6,063 nucleotides of DNA from an uncultured Planctomycetaceae bacterium (GTDB taxonomy: Bacteria > Planctomycetota > Planctomycetia > Pirellulales > Pirellulaceae), in contig CAIYOB010001523.1 in NCBI GenBank assembly GCA_903927685.1, positions 1-6,063 of the forward strand, read 5' to 3'. The number at the start of each line of letters is the position of its first letter. Position 1 is the first letter of the stretch. Under the pieces are notes generated by a model. It saw nothing but the letters and a program-made list of their open reading frames with translations, did not search any database and had not been told where the DNA came from. A program made the position numbers and the translations under genes. Positions 4,738-6,063 of the stretch are shown piece by piece.

Positions 4738-6063
4738 TTTGCAGCTCGACGGTCGAGCACGTCACATTGTCCAGCTTGATGATCAGCAGGTTGTCGTCGT
4801 ACTGGGCCGCTTCGATCTTCTTGACGGACTTGCCGTCACAGAGGATCTCGAAGTCCTTCGGGGCGAATTGGTGCTGCTCGTAGCCGATGATGCTGATCGC
4901 GGCGATCGGCCCAGGCTGCGGCAGGGCCACGACCAGTCGGTACAGGCTCTGGCCGTTCTCTTCGTCCCAATACGTGGCCGGATCCCCGTCGATGGCGGCC
5001 TGGTCGCCGCTCGACGCACCGTCCTTGTCCACGTTGTCGGGGCTGGACGCCGTGCCTTGCGGCGCGACGTTCATCAGGCCGCCGACCACGAACCAGACGC
5101 TCTCCGCCAACTGTCGGGCGGCCGGCACGGTGCACACGTCCAGGATTTTCTGGACCGCCGCTTGAGCCGGCGCAGCGTGACTGCCCTGGATTCGCTTGGC
5201 GATCTTGACCACCGCCGCAGCCGCCTCGATTTCCAATTCCTTGTCCGCCAGGCAACCGCTGGCCAGTTCCAAGGCCGCGACGTGGGGGACATCACCCAAG
5301 GCGGCCAGGGCCAGTTTCTTTTCCTCGGCCCGCGGAGCCAACGCCAACGCTTCGCCCAAGAACTTTGTGGTCTCCGCTGGCTCGCGGTTCCCGGGCAGCG
5401 CCGCCAGGCGGACCAAGCCGCGGAGCGCGAGCACCTTGTGCGGTAGGCCTTCCGCGTTACGGGCGATGTCGGGCAGGTCGCCGATCGCTCGAGCGTCTGG
5501 CCAGTCACACAACCCCCGCACGGCCGCGTCCCGCACGGCAGTCTCCGCGTCTCGCAGGGCCACTCGCAAGGCTTCCAGCGAGCGGTCCGACGGGACGCGG
5601 GCCACGACGCGGAGCAATACGCAGTGAACTTCCGAGGTCGGCCCCGGCAAGGCTGCCAGGACGGCCGTCGCCGCGGCGTCGCGGTCCTGGCTTCGCTGGC
5701 ATACGGCCAGTACCGCCTTCTCGGCCGCGGCCCGCTGGCCGTCCGCCGGAGCCGCCGTTAACAAGTTGACCAACTCGGGCAACGCCTGGATGTCGGCCAG
5801 CGATCCCAGCGCCGTGAGCGATTCGAGTCGCACCGCCTCGACGTCGTCCCGGGCGGTCTTCAGCAGCAGCGGCACGACTGACGCGGCGTTGCGGGCTGCC
5901 AAGGTCTGGATGGCCTGAGCACGCAACGCGACCTCTCCGCGCTCGGCCGCCGCGGCCAAGGCCGAATCCACGTCGGCACCGGGCAGACGCTGCAGGCTGT
6001 GCCGGGCGGCCGCTTGCTCTGCGCCGCTCCCGCCGGCAGCGGCGCCCAGCAGCAGCGGGACGC
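4673..6063 (-). CDS. HEAT-repeat protein with C-terminal F5/8C (discoidin)-like domain, N-terminus beyond window
   Basis: The reading frame is open to the right edge, so only the last 462 residues are visible. The GTG at 5971 is not taken as the start, because Ala/Leu-rich repeat sequence continues upstream of it. Visible residues 1 to about 330 form tandem HEAT-like helical hairpins, with patterns such as SVVPLLLKTARDDVEAVRLE, LEALRVALRDAETAVRDAAV and HVAALELASGCLADKELEIE. The last 132 residues (DNA 4676-5071) look like an F5/8-type C or discoidin-like beta domain: AAIDGDPATYWDEENGQ, then LYRLVVAL, PKDFEILCDGK, and an ending of AIRELGLYRPP. Such domains usually bind carbohydrate or other surface ligands, and HEAT arrays are protein-interaction scaffolds. 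In planctomycetes HEAT segments are often joined to other extracytoplasmic domains, so the unseen N-terminus may hold a signal peptide or catalytic domain. The stop lies in a GC hairpin loop. Confidence 0.88.
   Translation of the reverse strand, partial: VPLLLGAAAGGSGAEQAAARHSLQRLPGADVDSALAAAAERGEVALRAQAIQTLAARNAASVVPLLLKTARDDVEAVRLESLTALGSLADIQALPELVNLLTAAPADGQRAAAEKAVLAVCQRSQDRDAAATAVLAALPGPTSEVHCVLLRVVARVPSDRSLEALRVALRDAETAVRDAAVRGLCDWPDARAIGDLPDIARNAEGLPHKVLALRGLVRLAALPGNREPAETTKFLGEALALAPRAEEKKLALAALGDVPHVAALELASGCLADKELEIEAAAAVVKIAKRIQGSHAAPAQAAVQKILDVCTVPAARQLAESVWFVVGGLMNVAPQGTASSPDNVDKDGASSGDQAAIDGDPATYWDEENGQSLYRLVVALPQPGPIAAISIIGYEQHQFAPKDFEILCDGKSVKKIEAAQYDDNLLIIKLDNVTCSTVELQITGYYGQSPAIRELGLYRPPQ

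Noticed and set aside
4625..5446. Plus-strand ORF of 273 codons opposite the HEAT gene
   Set aside because: It is the antisense image of the HEAT repeats; its apparent Leu/Asp periodicity comes from the repeats on the real strand.
5969..5971. GTG at 5971 as the true start of the HEAT gene
   Set aside because: The frame stays open to the window edge with repeat-like sequence upstream, and no ribosome site is evident, so the gene is treated as truncated by the window.

Overview
The window is GC-rich, with codons ending mostly in G or C, and it uses one clear GTG start. The gene families point to a Planctomycetota bacterium, probably Pirellulales-like. These are a zinc-ribbon/single-TM/Ala-Pro-rich protein with STN-like domains, a TIGR03032 (DUF4915) protein, a Uma2-type nuclease-fold protein, a planctomycete-style matrixin remnant, and a HEAT-repeat protein ending in a discoidin-like domain. 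The taxonomic call is an inference from family content; no rRNA or marker gene is present.

Layout, left to right. Bases 1-50 are a perfect 15-bp inverted repeat with a 20-nt loop. A 711-codon plus-strand gene (169-2304) follows. It appears to encode a TonB-like topology: cytosolic zinc ribbon, one membrane span, a long Ala/Pro linker, and a C-terminal part containing the same two-part STN/secretin-like unit twice. It converges with a minus-strand TIGR03032 gene (2301-3401), and the two stop codons lie inside one CTAG. Upstream of that gene on the same strand, 77 bp away, is a Uma2-family gene (3479-4084). Bases 4151-4737 hold a plus-strand relic of a matrixin-like zinc metallopeptidase, with coding signal in two frames separated at a T5 run. 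A minus-strand HEAT-repeat gene with a C-terminal F5/8C-like domain fills 4673 to the right edge and is cut off at its N-terminus by the window end.

How the genes relate. Nothing links the five loci into one pathway. Uma2 and TIGR03032 could be co-transcribed, being on the same strand with a short gap, though a hairpin lies between them. The other neighbours are convergent or divergent. I found no CRISPR array, tRNA, rRNA, intact mobile element or obvious defence/biosynthetic cassette, and I do not claim a new multigene system. The best leads are the duplicated STN/secretin-like envelope protein, the conserved but functionally unknown TIGR03032 protein, the frame-broken matrixin relic, and the strong inverted repeat at the left edge.
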